Below, piece by piece: positions 27,691-37,031 of a DNA stretch of 64,000 bases. The stretch spans positions 1,059,064-1,123,063 of the forward strand of contig JALAHT010000001.1 in NCBI GenBank assembly GCA_025384855.1, in the 5' to 3' direction. The notes beneath the pieces are model-generated. The model saw only the letters and a list, made by a program, of their open reading frames with translations. It searched no databases and was not told where the DNA came from. Position 1 is the stretch's first letter; the number at the start of each line of letters is the position of its first letter. This DNA is from Luteirhabdus salina. Its GTDB lineage: Bacteria > Bacteroidota > Bacteroidia > Flavobacteriales > Flavobacteriaceae. Made by a program: the position numbers and the translations under genes.

Positions 27691-28914
27691 ATGAATTTCA
27701 AATATATTCTATTACTCTTTAGTACACTCCTGCTTTTTTCTTGCGAGGAAGACAATAATGATAACGTTTGTGATCCATCACCCCAATTTAATATAGAAGA
27801 ATTCATCACTCAGATTGAAACCCGTTTAAATTCCCAAACTATTATCGGATATCAGTTTGCGGTAAATCAGGATGGAAATTATTACGACGATCAAAGTATG
27901 GGGTTGGCAAGGCACGATTTTGACCCAGGCGGACCTGTGCCAATTACCCAATCAACGCGATTTAATACAGCTTCCATTGCTAAGTTTATAGCGGCAATCG
28001 TACTTGTAAATGCCTTAGAAGACAATAATATTTCGTTAGATTGGGACTTTATCGACTATCTACCAACTAGTTGGCATGATAAAGCACATTTTCAGCATCA
28101 ATATACGTTCCGAGAGTTACTTACCCATCAGACCGGTATAAAATTTATAAATCCTTCAGGCACTTCCCAATCGCCTGGTAGGGTTCAATCAGAAGCTCAA
28201 ATGCTCGAGGCACTCATGGCGCCACCAGATCCAGGGTTGATTGGGGAATATCAAAATGGGAACTTTAATCTCGTTCGTGTTTTGATAGGTGAAATAGTAT
28301 ATAGTTTGGAGGTAAACGAAGAAGGAGAATATGCTAACAATACAGTATGTACCGACAAGTATTTTGAATACCTTGAGCAAAAAATCATTTTTCCGCTATC
28401 CTTAACATGTCCGAGTTCTGCAGAAGAAGTGAATAGCTATTACAGCTCAACCCCATATCCATACGCATATCAATATCCGTTTGATTCCACGTTTGTGGAT
28501 GCAACAGGCTCATTGGGATGGGCACATTCAAACAATCCATACACTACTAGCGGAGCTGCTGGACTAATGCTCTCTGCGATGGAAATTGCTAAAATCGCAG
28601 CGAATTTAAAACACGATAATACTAATTTAATTATTTCTCCCTCTGGAAGAGATGATATTCTTGAATTCGAATTGGGATTGTATAATTCTCTTTCAGGGGA
28701 GAATGGCAGATATAAATGCAAACGTGGAACGAGGGGACCAGATGGGTCATCAACTGCTAACCCTCCTACTTGTTGCGACCGAGCCATACAATCAATTTTA
28801 ATGTTTTTCCCCAATGGAGTTGAAGCGGTTATTATCACAAACTCCAGACATAATACGATGCACACCTTGCTGAGAGATGCGTACGACGCTTCTTTCGTAA
28901 ATCCCTGTATCTAG
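27691..28914 (+). CDS. Lipoprotein serine hydrolase, beta-lactamase superfamily
   Basis: 407 residues from ATG 27691; an earlier in-frame start at 27652 would put 13 extra residues before a good signal peptide. The lipobox LLLFSC places the lipid anchor at Cys18. The nucleophile motif is Ser95-Ile-Ala-Lys98 (FNTASIAKFIAA), followed by a YxN-like YQNGNFNLVRV. The C-terminal part is Cys-rich (KCKRGTRG, NPPTCCDRAIQ). It is related to class C beta-lactamases, DD-peptidases and esterases; the substrate is unknown. Hand-counted GC over 28321-28500 is 38%, lower than scoA. It is convergent with, and shares its stop bases (CTAG) with, the LuxR gene. Confidence 0.87.
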   Translation: MNFKYILLLFSTLLLFSCEEDNNDNVCDPSPQFNIEEFITQIETRLNSQTIIGYQFAVNQDGNYYDDQSMGLARHDFDPGGPVPITQSTRFNTASIAKFIAAIVLVNALEDNNISLDWDFIDYLPTSWHDKAHFQHQYTFRELLTHQTGIKFINPSGTSQSPGRVQSEAQMLEALMAPPDPGLIGEYQNGNFNLVRVLIGEIVYSLEVNEEGEYANNTVCTDKYFEYLEQKIIFPLSLTCPSSAEEVNSYYSSTPYPYAYQYPFDSTFVDATGSLGWAHSNNPYTTSGAAGLMLSAMEIAKIAANLKHDNTNLIISPSGRDDILEFELGLYNSLSGENGRYKCKRGTRGPDGSSTANPPTCCDRAIQSILMFFPNGVEAVIITNSRHNTMHTLLRDAYDASFVNPCI

Positions 28915-29735
28915 CTAGGCAGATTCTGAAAGCAGCGCGCAAGGTCCATAATGTTGCTGCACCCTAGTTTTTTAAATATATTTTTACGGTGTGTCCTAAC
29001 CGTATGGTAGCTGATGCAAAGTTTCTTCGCAACGTCTTTGTTGACATACCCTAAGGCTAACAGCTCAACCACTTCTTTTTCCCGTTTGGAAAGCGTATTG
29101 AAGGTTATATCTATTTGATTTCTGTTTTCGGGATGCACAATTTTATTGAGGTTACGGTCATAAATATAGTACCTGTACTTACCATCAAATTTCAAGTGAT
29201 CAATGTTGGTTTCTAAGGTAACAATAGCAAAAATCTTACCTTGGTGGTTACGTAGATGTTTAATTGTTTGTTGCAATATCCAACGTTTTCCATTCCTTTG
29301 CCTATACGCGTATTCTCTATTAACTATATAATTTGAATACTGATATGGCTCTAGTTTTGAAAGAAATCGCCACTCGTGCAAAGTAGATTTCAGTAACGAA
29401 GGAATATTGTCGTAAGCTACTCGACTAAACAGATATTTAATTCCTTTTTTTAAATATGTATCCTTAGATATACCCGTCACATCTTCAATAGCATCTTCAA
29501 CATATAGGAACCTTTTTTCCTCTAAATCGAAAACGCTTACTGCGGAAGTTCCCAAGCCTGTAAAAAAGGAGTTTAAAACAGGTATTTGTTGCGCTACTAT
29601 TTCCTGCTTGATTTTGGATAAAGTACTTGCGTTTTCAGAAAAATTACGAAAACTCTTTTTTAGGGAAGCGTAAGCCTCTTCTAGATTAGATTGGTCATTT
29701 TTGTCGTACCGTTCGTTGTTCAATTCGTTTCTCAT
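28911..29735 (-). CDS. PAS-like sensor fused to LuxR helix-turn-helix regulator
   Basis: 274 residues. The central part (about 45-185) has PAS features ([38 protein letters not shown]). The C-terminal 70 residues are a LuxR/GerE helix-turn-helix ([38 protein letters not shown]). No receiver domain is present, so it probably binds a small signal directly. The start lies inside the last 41 bases of scoA in another frame, which suggests translational coupling to scoA. Hand-counted GC over 29341-29520 is 34% versus 48% in scoA, suggesting a separate origin. Confidence 0.88.
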   Translation of the reverse strand: MRNELNNERYDKNDQSNLEEAYASLKKSFRNFSENASTLSKIKQEIVAQQIPVLNSFFTGLGTSAVSVFDLEEKRFLYVEDAIEDVTGISKDTYLKKGIKYLFSRVAYDNIPSLLKSTLHEWRFLSKLEPYQYSNYIVNREYAYRQRNGKRWILQQTIKHLRNHQGKIFAIVTLETNIDHLKFDGKYRYYIYDRNLNKIVHPENRNQIDITFNTLSKREKEVVELLALGYVNKDVAKKLCISYHTVRTHRKNIFKKLGCSNIMDLARCFQNLPS

Positions 29736-30393
29736 AACGTTCCCCTTTAAAGATGCGCTGTACGAAGATCCCTGGAATATGGATGTCGTTTGGGTCCAAT
29801 TCCCCGGCAGGCACCAATTCTTCCACCTCAGCTACGGTGATATTGGCCGCTCCGCACATGTTCGGATTAAAGTTACGAGCCGTTCCCTTGAAGATGAGAT
29901 TTCCAGCGGTATCGCCTTTCCACGCTTTTACAAAGGCAAAATCGGCCTCAAAGGCGTGCTCCAATAGGTGCATCTTACCATCAAACTCTCGCGATTCCTT
30001 TCCTTCGCCCACTTCCGTTCCATAACCAGCAGGTGTATAAAAAGCAGGAATGCCACTTTGGGCTGCACGGCAACGTTGTGCCAAGGTTCCCTGTGGAATA
30101 AGCTCCACTTCTAATTCACCACTCAACATTTGCCGTTCAAATTCTGCATTTTCCCCTACATAAGAAGAAATCATCTTCTTGATTTGTTTCTTCTGAAGCA
30201 ACAATCCCAGGCCAAAATCGTCAACTCCGGCATTGTTTGAAATGCAGGTCACATCTTTTACATTCAGCTTCACCAATTGCGAAATCGCGTTCTCTGGAAT
30301 ACCACATAACCCAAAACCTCCTAGCATCAATGTCATGTTGTCTTCAACTCCTTCGCAGGCAGCTTCAACATTCGGAACTGTCTTTGTAATCAT
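29695..30393 (-). CDS. scoA: 3-oxoacid CoA-transferase subunit A
   Basis: 232 residues, normal length for subunit A of the heterodimeric CoA-transferase. The N-terminal glycine-rich [13 protein letters not shown] and the C-terminal [14 protein letters not shown] to IHIPGIFV segments are characteristic. It works with subunit B, encoded at 26916. The final codons ([15 protein letters not shown]) overlap the start of the LuxR-type regulator gene by 41 bases. The 5' side is clean: the neighbouring terminator belongs to the PBP gene, leaving about 45 bases for a promoter. Confidence 0.94.
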   Translation of the reverse strand: MITKTVPNVEAACEGVEDNMTLMLGGFGLCGIPENAISQLVKLNVKDVTCISNNAGVDDFGLGLLLQKKQIKKMISSYVGENAEFERQMLSGELEVELIPQGTLAQRCRAAQSGIPAFYTPAGYGTEVGEGKESREFDGKMHLLEHAFEADFAFVKAWKGDTAGNLIFKGTARNFNPNMCGAANITVAEVEELVPAGELDPNDIHIPGIFVQRIFKGERYEKRIEQRTVRQK

Positions 30394-30433
30394 CTATCTT
30401 ATTTTTTCTGAAAAGTACGAAAAATAGGGCTAT

Positions 30434-30472
30434 AAAAAAACCTGCCCAATAGGCTACTGGGCAGGTTTTTTT
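30434..30472 (-). terminator. Intrinsic terminator after the PBP1A gene
   Basis: Long near-perfect hairpin: AACCTGCCCA (30439-30448) pairs with TGGGCAGGTT (30458-30467), extended by A/T runs on both sides. It is 15 bases beyond the PBP stop on the minus strand and insulates scoA. Confidence 0.85.
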
Positions 30473-30487
30473 ATACTTCAATATCGT

Positions 30488-32797
30488 TTAAAAATCAAAC
30501 TCGTCAGGTATTTCCTCTTCACCCGTATTCTCGGGCTTATACTCTGAACAATCAGTTATAATTGAAATTTTCTTCGGACGCTTAAATTCTTCCTTGGAAA
30601 CATTCAACTCTTCATCGGCATAACATTTCTTCATATACACCGCCCAAATTGGTAAAGCCATCGTAGCCCCTTGCCCGTAGCTCGTACTGTTGAAGTGTAC
30701 CGAACGGTCTTCACCCCCAACCCAAACACCAGTCACTAGGTTCGGAACCATGCCCATAAACCAACCATCACTGTTGTTCTGTGTCGTACCCGTTTTGCCG
30801 GCAATCGGATTTTTGAAGTCGTAAGGATAGCCAGTAATAACCTCTTTATACATATGACCGCCACGCCAAGTACCGCGAAGGCGACTACCCGAACCTGATG
30901 CCACCACGCCTTCCATCAGCTTTACCGTTACATAGGCTGTTTCATCGCTAATAACATCCTTGGTTTCAGGAACGTTTTGGTACAAAATCGTACCGTTTTT
31001 ATCCTCTATACGCTGAATTAGCGTTGGCTTTACATATACACCTTCATTGGCAAATACGCTATAAGCTCCTACCATTTCATATAAGGTAACATCTGGTGTT
31101 CCTAGGGCAATCGAGGGTGCCTCTGGAATATCGGATGCATCTACGCCCATTTTGCTAACCAAATCGATTACGGGTTTTGGTCCAACACGGTCTATCAAAC
31201 GCGCTGTTATGGTATTGATGGATTGCGCCAGGGCTTGCTTAAGCGATAGCATTCCACCTTTTGTTTTTCCTGAATTGCTTGGGGTCCATGGTTTTAGAAG
31301 CCCATATTTGCCTGCCTCGATCGTATAAGGCGTATCGGGAAGAGTATCGCAGGGCGACATGTGCATTTGATCGATAGCCGTAGCATATACGAATGGTTTA
31401 AAGGTAGACCCGATTTGCCGTTGTCCGGTCTTCACCATATCATATTTGAAATGCTTGTAGTCGATACCGCCAACCCAAGCTTTAACTTCACCCGTTTGTG
31501 GCGTCATACTCATCATCGATGCCCGTAAAAATTTTTTGTAGTAGCGAATGGAATCCATCGGAGTCATTACAGTATCCTTTACACCGCCCCAAGTGAAGAT
31601 GCGCATATCGGTTTTTTTCTTAAAGCTTGCGATGATTTCCTCCTCAGATTTATCCTGTCGCTTCATTTCGCGCCAACGATCGCTTCGACGCATGGCTGAA
31701 TTCATAATGCTATTCATTTCTTCGGAAGTTATGTCCCGAAAAGGAGCCGTTTTGTTATCCTCGTTCCGTTTGTCGAATTCCTTTTGAAGATTACGCATAT
31801 GTTCATCGACCGCTTCTTCGGCATATTCCTGCATTTTCGAATCGATGGTCGTATAGACTTTCAACCCATCGCTGTAAATATTCCATTTGGAACCATCGCT
31901 TTTCGGATTCTCTTCAATCCAGTCTGCCATGTAATTCCGAACATATTCACGGAAATACGTCGCAATACCTTCATTATGACCTTGTGGTGTGTAGGTAACG
32001 CCCAGCGGAAGCGCTTGAAGCGAATCCTTAACCTCATCGGTAATATAATCGTATTTCGCCATTTGGGCCAAAACCACATTTCGTCTGTTTTTGACGCCTT
32101 CTTTATTGCGAAGCGGATTATAAAGCGAACTGTTCTTAAACATCCCCACCAACATCGCGCTTTCGGCAGTCGTAAGGTCTGAAGGGTTCTTATCAAAATA
32201 AATATTGGCTGCCGACTCGATTCCGACTGCTTGGTTTAGGAAATCGTACTCGTTGAAGTACATGGTAATAATTTCCTCCTTGGTATATCGACGTTCTAAT
32301 CGCGTGGCGATAATCCACTCCTTGATTTTTTGAAGACCACGTGCTAATTTGTTACGCGACACCTGTTCGGTAAAAAACAGTTTCGCCAACTGTTGCGAAA
32401 TGGTACTGGCACCACCGCGGGTTCCTAAAAACACTGCGGCGCGAACGGTTCCTTTGGCATCGATGCCCGAATGATCGTAAAACCGGGCATCTTCGGTAGC
32501 GATAAGTGCATTCACAAGGTGATCGGGAAGTTCTTCAAACGTAACTGGGGTACGGTTTTCACGATAAAATTTTCCTAACACTTCACCATTGCTGGAAATA
32601 ATTTCGGTCGCTAGGTTTTTTTCGGGGTTCTCGAGGCTGGTTTCATCCGGAAGGCTTCCGAAGACACCCCAAGAGGCCAACAGAAACAATAGGATAATTA
32701 ACAGTACGAAACCGCCAAACAATTTCCAAAAGGTTCGGATATGTTTGGAAACCCCATTGTCTTTTTTAGTAGTCTTTTTTTTCTTTTTTGTCGCCAT
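30488..32797 (-). CDS. Bifunctional penicillin-binding protein 1A
   Basis: 769 residues, class A PBP that polymerises and cross-links peptidoglycan. A Lys-rich cytoplasmic tail and one transmembrane helix (about 28-45) precede the GT51 glycosyltransferase domain with catalytic Glu102 (ATEDARFYDHSGID) and GGASTISQQLAKLFF. The transpeptidase has Ser464-Thr-Phe-Lys467 (IGSTFKPFVYA), Ser526-Ile-Asn528 and Lys668-Thr-Gly (AGKTGTTQN). All catalytic residues are present. It follows gldH after 6 bases and the RicT-like gene, an arrangement I associate with Flavobacteriaceae. Confidence 0.95.
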   Translation of the reverse strand: MATKKKKKTTKKDNGVSKHIRTFWKLFGGFVLLIILLFLLASWGVFGSLPDETSLENPEKNLATEIISSNGEVLGKFYRENRTPVTFEELPDHLVNALIATEDARFYDHSGIDAKGTVRAAVFLGTRGGASTISQQLAKLFFTEQVSRNKLARGLQKIKEWIIATRLERRYTKEEIITMYFNEYDFLNQAVGIESAANIYFDKNPSDLTTAESAMLVGMFKNSSLYNPLRNKEGVKNRRNVVLAQMAKYDYITDEVKDSLQALPLGVTYTPQGHNEGIATYFREYVRNYMADWIEENPKSDGSKWNIYSDGLKVYTTIDSKMQEYAEEAVDEHMRNLQKEFDKRNEDNKTAPFRDITSEEMNSIMNSAMRRSDRWREMKRQDKSEEEIIASFKKKTDMRIFTWGGVKDTVMTPMDSIRYYKKFLRASMMSMTPQTGEVKAWVGGIDYKHFKYDMVKTGQRQIGSTFKPFVYATAIDQMHMSPCDTLPDTPYTIEAGKYGLLKPWTPSNSGKTKGGMLSLKQALAQSINTITARLIDRVGPKPVIDLVSKMGVDASDIPEAPSIALGTPDVTLYEMVGAYSVFANEGVYVKPTLIQRIEDKNGTILYQNVPETKDVISDETAYVTVKLMEGVVASGSGSRLRGTWRGGHMYKEVITGYPYDFKNPIAGKTGTTQNNSDGWFMGMVPNLVTGVWVGGEDRSVHFNSTSYGQGATMALPIWAVYMKKCYADEELNVSKEEFKRPKKISIITDCSEYKPENTGEEEIPDEFDF

Positions 32798-32803
32798 AGC
32801 AAT

Positions 32804-33286
32804 TTATTGTGAGGCTTTTTCAATTTGATAGCCAACATCGGTAATTCCCTTCAATTCTGTAACGCCTTGTACCTGACCGTTATTGCGCACCGCTTGTGAG
32901 ATGCGAAGGATATAATCGCCATCTTCCGTGAAACGTACATTTTCCTTATACCAAAGCTTACTCTCCTTCACAGAACCGATTCCCGATCCCAACCATTGTC
33001 CATCGGGCGCTGCCATTCGATATTCCAAGGTATCGGCGACCACCTTTCCATGGGGAAATTCCATCGCCACAATCAAAAAGATATTGTTGAAGGGGTAATC
33101 ATTGTTATTTCGCAACGTTAGAAAAATATCATAGGGTTGAACGGAATCCAATTGGGGAACCTTAAACTCTACGATTTCATCTTTACTCCAAGCTCCATCG
33201 ATGGCTTTCGTACCACTCGCTATTCCATCAGGTTCGCAGGCGGTTACTAGGATTCCCAAAAACAATACCAAAAGCGCTCTAGGCAT
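32804..33286 (-). CDS. gldH: Gliding motility lipoprotein GldH
   Basis: 160 residues. The signal peptide ends in LVTACEPD, placing the lipid anchor at Cys17. The segments YDIFLTLRNNNDYPFNNIFL, DTLEYRMAAPDGQWLGSG and YILRISQAVRNN match GldH, a lipoprotein needed for gliding in Flavobacterium johnsoniae and associated with the type IX secretion/gliding machinery. Its start overlaps the end of the RicT-like gene by 8 bases, and the PBP1A gene follows directly. Presence of gldH does not by itself show that the cell glides; many non-motile relatives keep it. Confidence 0.9.
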   Translation of the reverse strand: MPRALLVLFLGILVTACEPDGIASGTKAIDGAWSKDEIVEFKVPQLDSVQPYDIFLTLRNNNDYPFNNIFLIVAMEFPHGKVVADTLEYRMAAPDGQWLGSGIGSVKESKLWYKENVRFTEDGDYILRISQAVRNNGQVQGVTELKGITDVGYQIEKASQ

Positions 33287-34460
33287 TCTTATTCGATTTT
33301 CGGTTGCGGTTCTTATTGCGAGGCCCTCTGCCTTTTTTGTTACGTCGTTTTTTTCGCTTGTTTTTCTTTGGCGTATCGAAGCGCGTCAAACTATCTTGTC
33401 CGACCACATCGCTAAACAATTCGGTGGACGCCTGCGGGCTATCATCAACAAACATTTCAAGGCTGGCAACTTTTTTGCCATCCTTGTTCATTGCGATTAT
33501 TTTATTGGCATTGGCAGCCGATAGCTGGTGCCAGTTCATACCATCATCAACGTAGCTATACCACAACAGTCCCTTGAAAATGTCGATTTTTTGACAAATA
33601 GCGAGACCTTTATCCGTCTTCAGCTTAATATCTGTTTTTGGAAACTCTTTTAGTGCTTCCAAATACGTATCCAATTCATAATTGAGGCAGCATTTCAACT
33701 TTCCACATTGTCCCGCTAATTTCAATGGATTTAGTGAAAGCTGTTGATAGCGCGCTGCTGAGGTGGATACCGAACGAAAATCGGTTAGCCATGTAGAGCA
33801 GCATAGTTCTCTTCCACAGGAACCGATACCTCCTAAACGGGCCGCTTCCTGACGGAAGCCAACTTGCTTCATTTCAATACGGGTATTGAAAGCACGTGCA
33901 AGGTCTTTAATTAGTTGTCGAAAATCTACGCGATCGTCGGCTGTATAATAGAAAATTGCCTTGGAGCCATCGCCCTGATACTCGATATCGCTAATTTTCA
34001 TTTTAAGCCCGAGTCGCATAGCGATTTCGCGTGACCGTTTTTGAACCTCTTGTTCCTTATCGCGGCATTTCTGCCAAATATCGATATCGCGTTGGGTTGC
34101 TTTTCGGTAGATTTTTGGAAGTTCTTCCACCGATTCGCGTATTTTCTTTTTCTTCATTTGAACCCGAACGAGTTCGCCTGTTAGGGTTACCACGCCAATA
34201 TCATGGCCCGGCGATGCTTCGGTTGCCACCGTATCGCCAATAGAAAGGGAAAGATTTTCCACGTTCTGGAAAAACTCCTTACGACCGTTTTTGAAGCGCA
34301 CTTCTACAGCTTTGAACGGTTCTACATTCGCGGGAAGCGCCATATTGGAAAGCCAGTCGAATACCGTTAATTTATTACAGCCATCAGTACCGCAGGTCCC
34401 GTTGTTCTTGCAGCCTTTTGGCTGTCCGTCGGCGCCACTAGCACAGCTGGTACAGCCCAT
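33279..34460 (-). CDS. PSP1-domain protein (RicT/YaaT-like)
   Basis: 393 residues. The N-terminus has an unusual cluster of cysteines (GCTSCASGADGQPKGCKNNG then CGTDGCNK). The PSP1 core follows, with further cysteine sets in GIGSCGRELCCSTWL and GQCGKLKCCLNYE. In Bacillus the homologue RicT/YaaT belongs to a Fe-S-binding complex that affects RNase Y; whether that holds in Bacteroidota is unknown. The C-terminal 40 residues are very basic (KKNKRKKRRNKKGRG), which suggests nucleic-acid contact. It overlaps gldH by 8 bases and is probably transcribed with it. Confidence 0.88.
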   Translation of the reverse strand: MGCTSCASGADGQPKGCKNNGTCGTDGCNKLTVFDWLSNMALPANVEPFKAVEVRFKNGRKEFFQNVENLSLSIGDTVATEASPGHDIGVVTLTGELVRVQMKKKKIRESVEELPKIYRKATQRDIDIWQKCRDKEQEVQKRSREIAMRLGLKMKISDIEYQGDGSKAIFYYTADDRVDFRQLIKDLARAFNTRIEMKQVGFRQEAARLGGIGSCGRELCCSTWLTDFRSVSTSAARYQQLSLNPLKLAGQCGKLKCCLNYELDTYLEALKEFPKTDIKLKTDKGLAICQKIDIFKGLLWYSYVDDGMNWHQLSAANANKIIAMNKDGKKVASLEMFVDDSPQASTELFSDVVGQDSLTRFDTPKKNKRKKRRNKKGRGPRNKNRNRKSNKNA

Positions 34461-34475
34461 ATTTTGTATATATAG

Positions 34476-34498
34476 CCCTTTTTTAAGGTGAAAAAGGG
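34476..34498. other. A/T-rich hairpin upstream of the RicT-like gene
   Basis: CCCTTTTT (34476-34483) pairs with AAAAAGGG (34491-34498). No T tract follows on the minus strand, so it is a weak candidate for terminating trhO or for 5'-UTR structure. Confidence 0.3.
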
Positions 34499-34539
34499 AC
34501 GAAGATTAAACAATGGTTGATTTCTATGGTAAAGATACC

Positions 34540-34585
34540 AATAATAAATGATGAATGAAGAATGATGAATTCAGAATTCGGAAAG
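34540..34585. repeat. AT-rich imperfect repeat
   Basis: Repeats of the type AATGATGAATGAAGAATGA followed by GAATTCAGAATTC. The same GAATTCAGAATT core appears in reverse orientation at 1950-1970, beside the decayed four-helix-bundle gene. It lies between trhO and the RicT-like gene, and no coding remnant is visible here. Confidence 0.4.
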
Positions 34586-35617
34586 TTAATTCTTGAATTT
34601 TAATTTCTCCGACCGGCCTTTTTTGAAAATCTTGTTGCTGTTATGCGTTCCGCGACGTAGTTTTTTCTGTTCCTCATAGGGAAGATGAATTACCTCTACA
34701 CAGTCATCGCTACAGCAATTTTCCATTTTTGCAGCACATTCTTCACATTGAATAAATAAAAGATGGCATGCCTCGTTGGCACAATTCACATGTGTATCGC
34801 AAGGTTTTCCACATTGATGGCATTTCGAAATAATTTCATCAGAAATGCGCTCTCCTCGTCGATGATCGAAAACAAAGTTCTTCCCCAGGAATTTGTTTTC
34901 AAGTTCCTGATCTTTCACTTGACGGGCATATTCAATTATGCCTCCTTCCAATTGAAATACTTTTTTGAACCCTTTGTGCTTGTAGTAGGCACTGGCTTTT
35001 TCACAGCGAATACCACCCGTACAATACATTACCAGATTTTTATCTTCCTTATGATCTTTTAGATCTTCTTCAATAATATCCAAGGAATCACGGAAAGTAT
35101 CTACATCGGGTGTTATTGCTCCCTGAAAGTGACCGATTTCACTCTCATAGTGGTTGCGCATATCGACCAATATCGTATTTGGATCGTCTAGCAATTTGTT
35201 GAAGGCTTCGGCATTTACGTGAACCCCTTTGTTAGTCACATCAAAAGTGTCGTCGTTTAGGCCGTCGGCTAAAATCTTTGTACGGACTTTAACCTTCAAT
35301 TTTAGAAACGACATCATGTCTTGTTCGATGGCGATGTTCAGGCGAACGCCTTTTAGGAAATAGATACCATCCAAAAACTTCTTGAATTTCTTGAAATTTT
35401 TGGCAGGCACTGAAAGTTGTGCGTTGATACCTTCATGGGCAACATAAATACGTCCGAGAACGTCCAATTCGTCCCAAGCCACAAAAAGGTGATTTCGAAA
35501 TAAAGTAGGATTGCCGATCTTGGCATATTGATAAAAAGAAAGGGTTAATCGATCTTCGCCGGCTTCTTCCAGCATGGCGGCCCTTTCCTTTGCACTCATT
35601 TTGTTGTACAGTTGCAT
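34586..35617 (-). CDS. trhO: Oxygen-dependent tRNA uridine(34) hydroxylase (rhodanese family)
   Basis: 343 residues. TrhO (YceA) hydroxylates U34 of certain tRNAs as a step toward 5-methoxyuridine or cmo5U. An N-terminal UPF0176 domain is followed by a rhodanese domain with catalytic Cys199 (VMYCTGGIRCEKAS, second Cys at 205) and the typical FQLEGGIIEYARQ. A C-terminal Cys-rich region (CHQCGKPC, CANEAC, CEECAAKMENCC) resembles the zinc-binding extension of this family. The basic tail is usual. It has its own promoter-like box on the minus strand. Confidence 0.92.
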   Translation of the reverse strand: MQLYNKMSAKERAAMLEEAGEDRLTLSFYQYAKIGNPTLFRNHLFVAWDELDVLGRIYVAHEGINAQLSVPAKNFKKFKKFLDGIYFLKGVRLNIAIEQDMMSFLKLKVKVRTKILADGLNDDTFDVTNKGVHVNAEAFNKLLDDPNTILVDMRNHYESEIGHFQGAITPDVDTFRDSLDIIEEDLKDHKEDKNLVMYCTGGIRCEKASAYYKHKGFKKVFQLEGGIIEYARQVKDQELENKFLGKNFVFDHRRGERISDEIISKCHQCGKPCDTHVNCANEACHLLFIQCEECAAKMENCCSDDCVEVIHLPYEEQKKLRRGTHNSNKIFKKGRSEKLKFKN

Positions 35618-35663
35618 GCTATACTACGTTTTAGTGAAAAAGAATAGTTGTTTTAATGTTCGG

Positions 35664-35671
35664 CAAAAGTA
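35664..35671 (-). promoter_or_regulatory. Bacteroidota -7 promoter box for trhO (TACTTTTG)
   Basis: Exact TAnnTTTG on the minus strand, 46 bases before the trhO ATG. No convincing -33 element. It lies in the 290-base divergent gap with recA, which shows no other feature apart from the recA promoter. Confidence 0.45.
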
Positions 35672-35845
35672 CTATTTTTCCTCGAATTGGTGAATTACGA
35701 CATACTCTTCTAATTTCTTACTCTCAAATTAATTACTTTATCGTAACTTTCAATAGAAAGGAGCTGTTTGTCAAGCATTTTTGATTGAAATAATAGAAAG
35801 GTGGTATTGTGGATAAAATCCAAAACTTACCATACTTTCCAATTG

Positions 35846-35873
35846 TTGTAAACCCAAAGAAATAGTACCTTAG
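35846..35873 (+). promoter_or_regulatory. recA promoter (TTG-N17-TACCTTAG)
   Basis: TTG at 35846-35848, a 17-base spacer and TACCTTAG at 35866-35873, one mismatch from TAnnTTTG, with the ATG 35 bases downstream. I see no clear LexA-type palindrome over it. Confidence 0.55.
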
Positions 35874-35907
35874 CCTACTACCAAAATTCAAGAAAAACAG
35901 ACTAAAA

Positions 35908-36915
35908 ATGAGCAAAGAACAGGATGCAAAACTGAAGGCATTAAAGCTAACATTAGATAAATTAGATAAAACCTACGGAAAGGGTACCGTAATGAAAATG
36001 GGCGATAGCGCCGTTCAGGATGTAGAGGTTATTCCAACCGGTTCACTCGGACTGGATGTTGCCTTGGGAGTTGGAGGGTATCCAAGAGGTCGAATCGTTG
36101 AAATTTACGGACCGGAATCTTCAGGTAAAACGACATTAACCCTTCATGCTATTGCAGAAGCACAACGTAAAGGAGGTATCGCTGCCTTTATCGATGCGGA
36201 ACATGCGTTCGACCGCTACTATGCACAAAAATTGGGTGTTGATATTGAAAACCTGATTATCTCTCAACCTGATAATGGGGAACAAGCCCTTGAAATTACC
36301 GATAACCTGATTCGAAGTGGCGCAATAGACATTATCGTTATCGACTCCGTAGCGGCCTTAACACCAAAAAGCGAGATTGAAGGCGAAATGGGCGATAGTA
36401 AAATGGGACTACATGCTCGATTGATGTCGCAAGCACTTCGAAAGTTAACAGCTTCTATTAGCAAGACTAATTGTACGGTGATATTCATCAACCAATTGCG
36501 TGAAAAAATCGGAGTAATGTTCGGAAACCCGGAAACGACTACCGGAGGTAATGCACTGAAGTTCTATTGTTCTGTTCGACTTGATATTCGTCGTTCTACT
36601 CAAATCAAAGATTCCAATAGTGAAGTCCGTGGTAATAAAACGCGGGTGAAGATCGTTAAGAACAAAGTGGCACCCCCGTTTAAGACTGCTGAATTCGATA
36701 TTATGTATGGAACCGGAATCAGTAAGGTGGGTGAAGTAATCGATTTGGGAGCAGAATTTGGCATCGTTCAAAAAAGCGGATCTTGGTATAGCTATGACGA
36801 TACAAAGCTAGGTCAGGGGCGCGATGCTGTAAAGACGCTCTTACTAGATAATCCTGAATTAATGGAGGAATTAGAGCAGAAAATCAAGGAATCCATCAAA
36901 GAAATTAGCGAATAA
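35908..36915 (+). CDS. recA: Recombinase RecA
   Basis: 335 residues, normal length. RecA forms filaments on single-stranded DNA, drives homologous recombination and triggers the SOS response. Walker A is GPESSGKT at 68-75. The Walker B/central region [20 protein letters not shown] and loop L2 ([17 protein letters not shown]) are intact. No intein is present. It stands in its own unit between a good promoter and terminator. Confidence 0.98.
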   Translation: MSKEQDAKLKALKLTLDKLDKTYGKGTVMKMGDSAVQDVEVIPTGSLGLDVALGVGGYPRGRIVEIYGPESSGKTTLTLHAIAEAQRKGGIAAFIDAEHAFDRYYAQKLGVDIENLIISQPDNGEQALEITDNLIRSGAIDIIVIDSVAALTPKSEIEGEMGDSKMGLHARLMSQALRKLTASISKTNCTVIFINQLREKIGVMFGNPETTTGGNALKFYCSVRLDIRRSTQIKDSNSEVRGNKTRVKIVKNKVAPPFKTAEFDIMYGTGISKVGEVIDLGAEFGIVQKSGSWYSYDDTKLGQGRDAVKTLLLDNPELMEELEQKIKESIKEISE

Positions 36916-36942
36916 GTACATTTGCTACGCAACCCTTTTCAA

Positions 36943-36980
36943 AATCAGGCATCTACCTTGTGTAGGGCCTGATTATTTTT
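36943..36980 (+). terminator. Intrinsic terminator of recA
   Basis: Perfect 8-base stem AATCAGGC (36943-36950) / GCCTGATT (36967-36974) followed by ATTTTT, 27 bases after the recA stop. Confidence 0.8.
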
Positions 36981-37031
36981 AGGATATTGCACCAATTAAG
37001 TAACGCAATCCATTAACCATCACGGCACTAC

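Noticed and set aside
12067-28914. Serine hydrolases as a beta-lactam resistance system
   Set aside because: Both have the SxxK motif, but the superfamily includes esterases and peptidases and there is no adjacent regulator typical of resistance.
28911-29735. LuxR gene as a quorum-sensing receptor
   Set aside because: The sensor region resembles PAS and lacks the autoinducer-binding domain; no luxI-type gene is nearby.
35733-35915. 60-codon minus-strand frame upstream of recA
   Set aside because: It overlaps the recA promoter and start, has no recognisable sequence, and is rich in Phe/Ile/Tyr codons as expected from AT-rich noncoding DNA.
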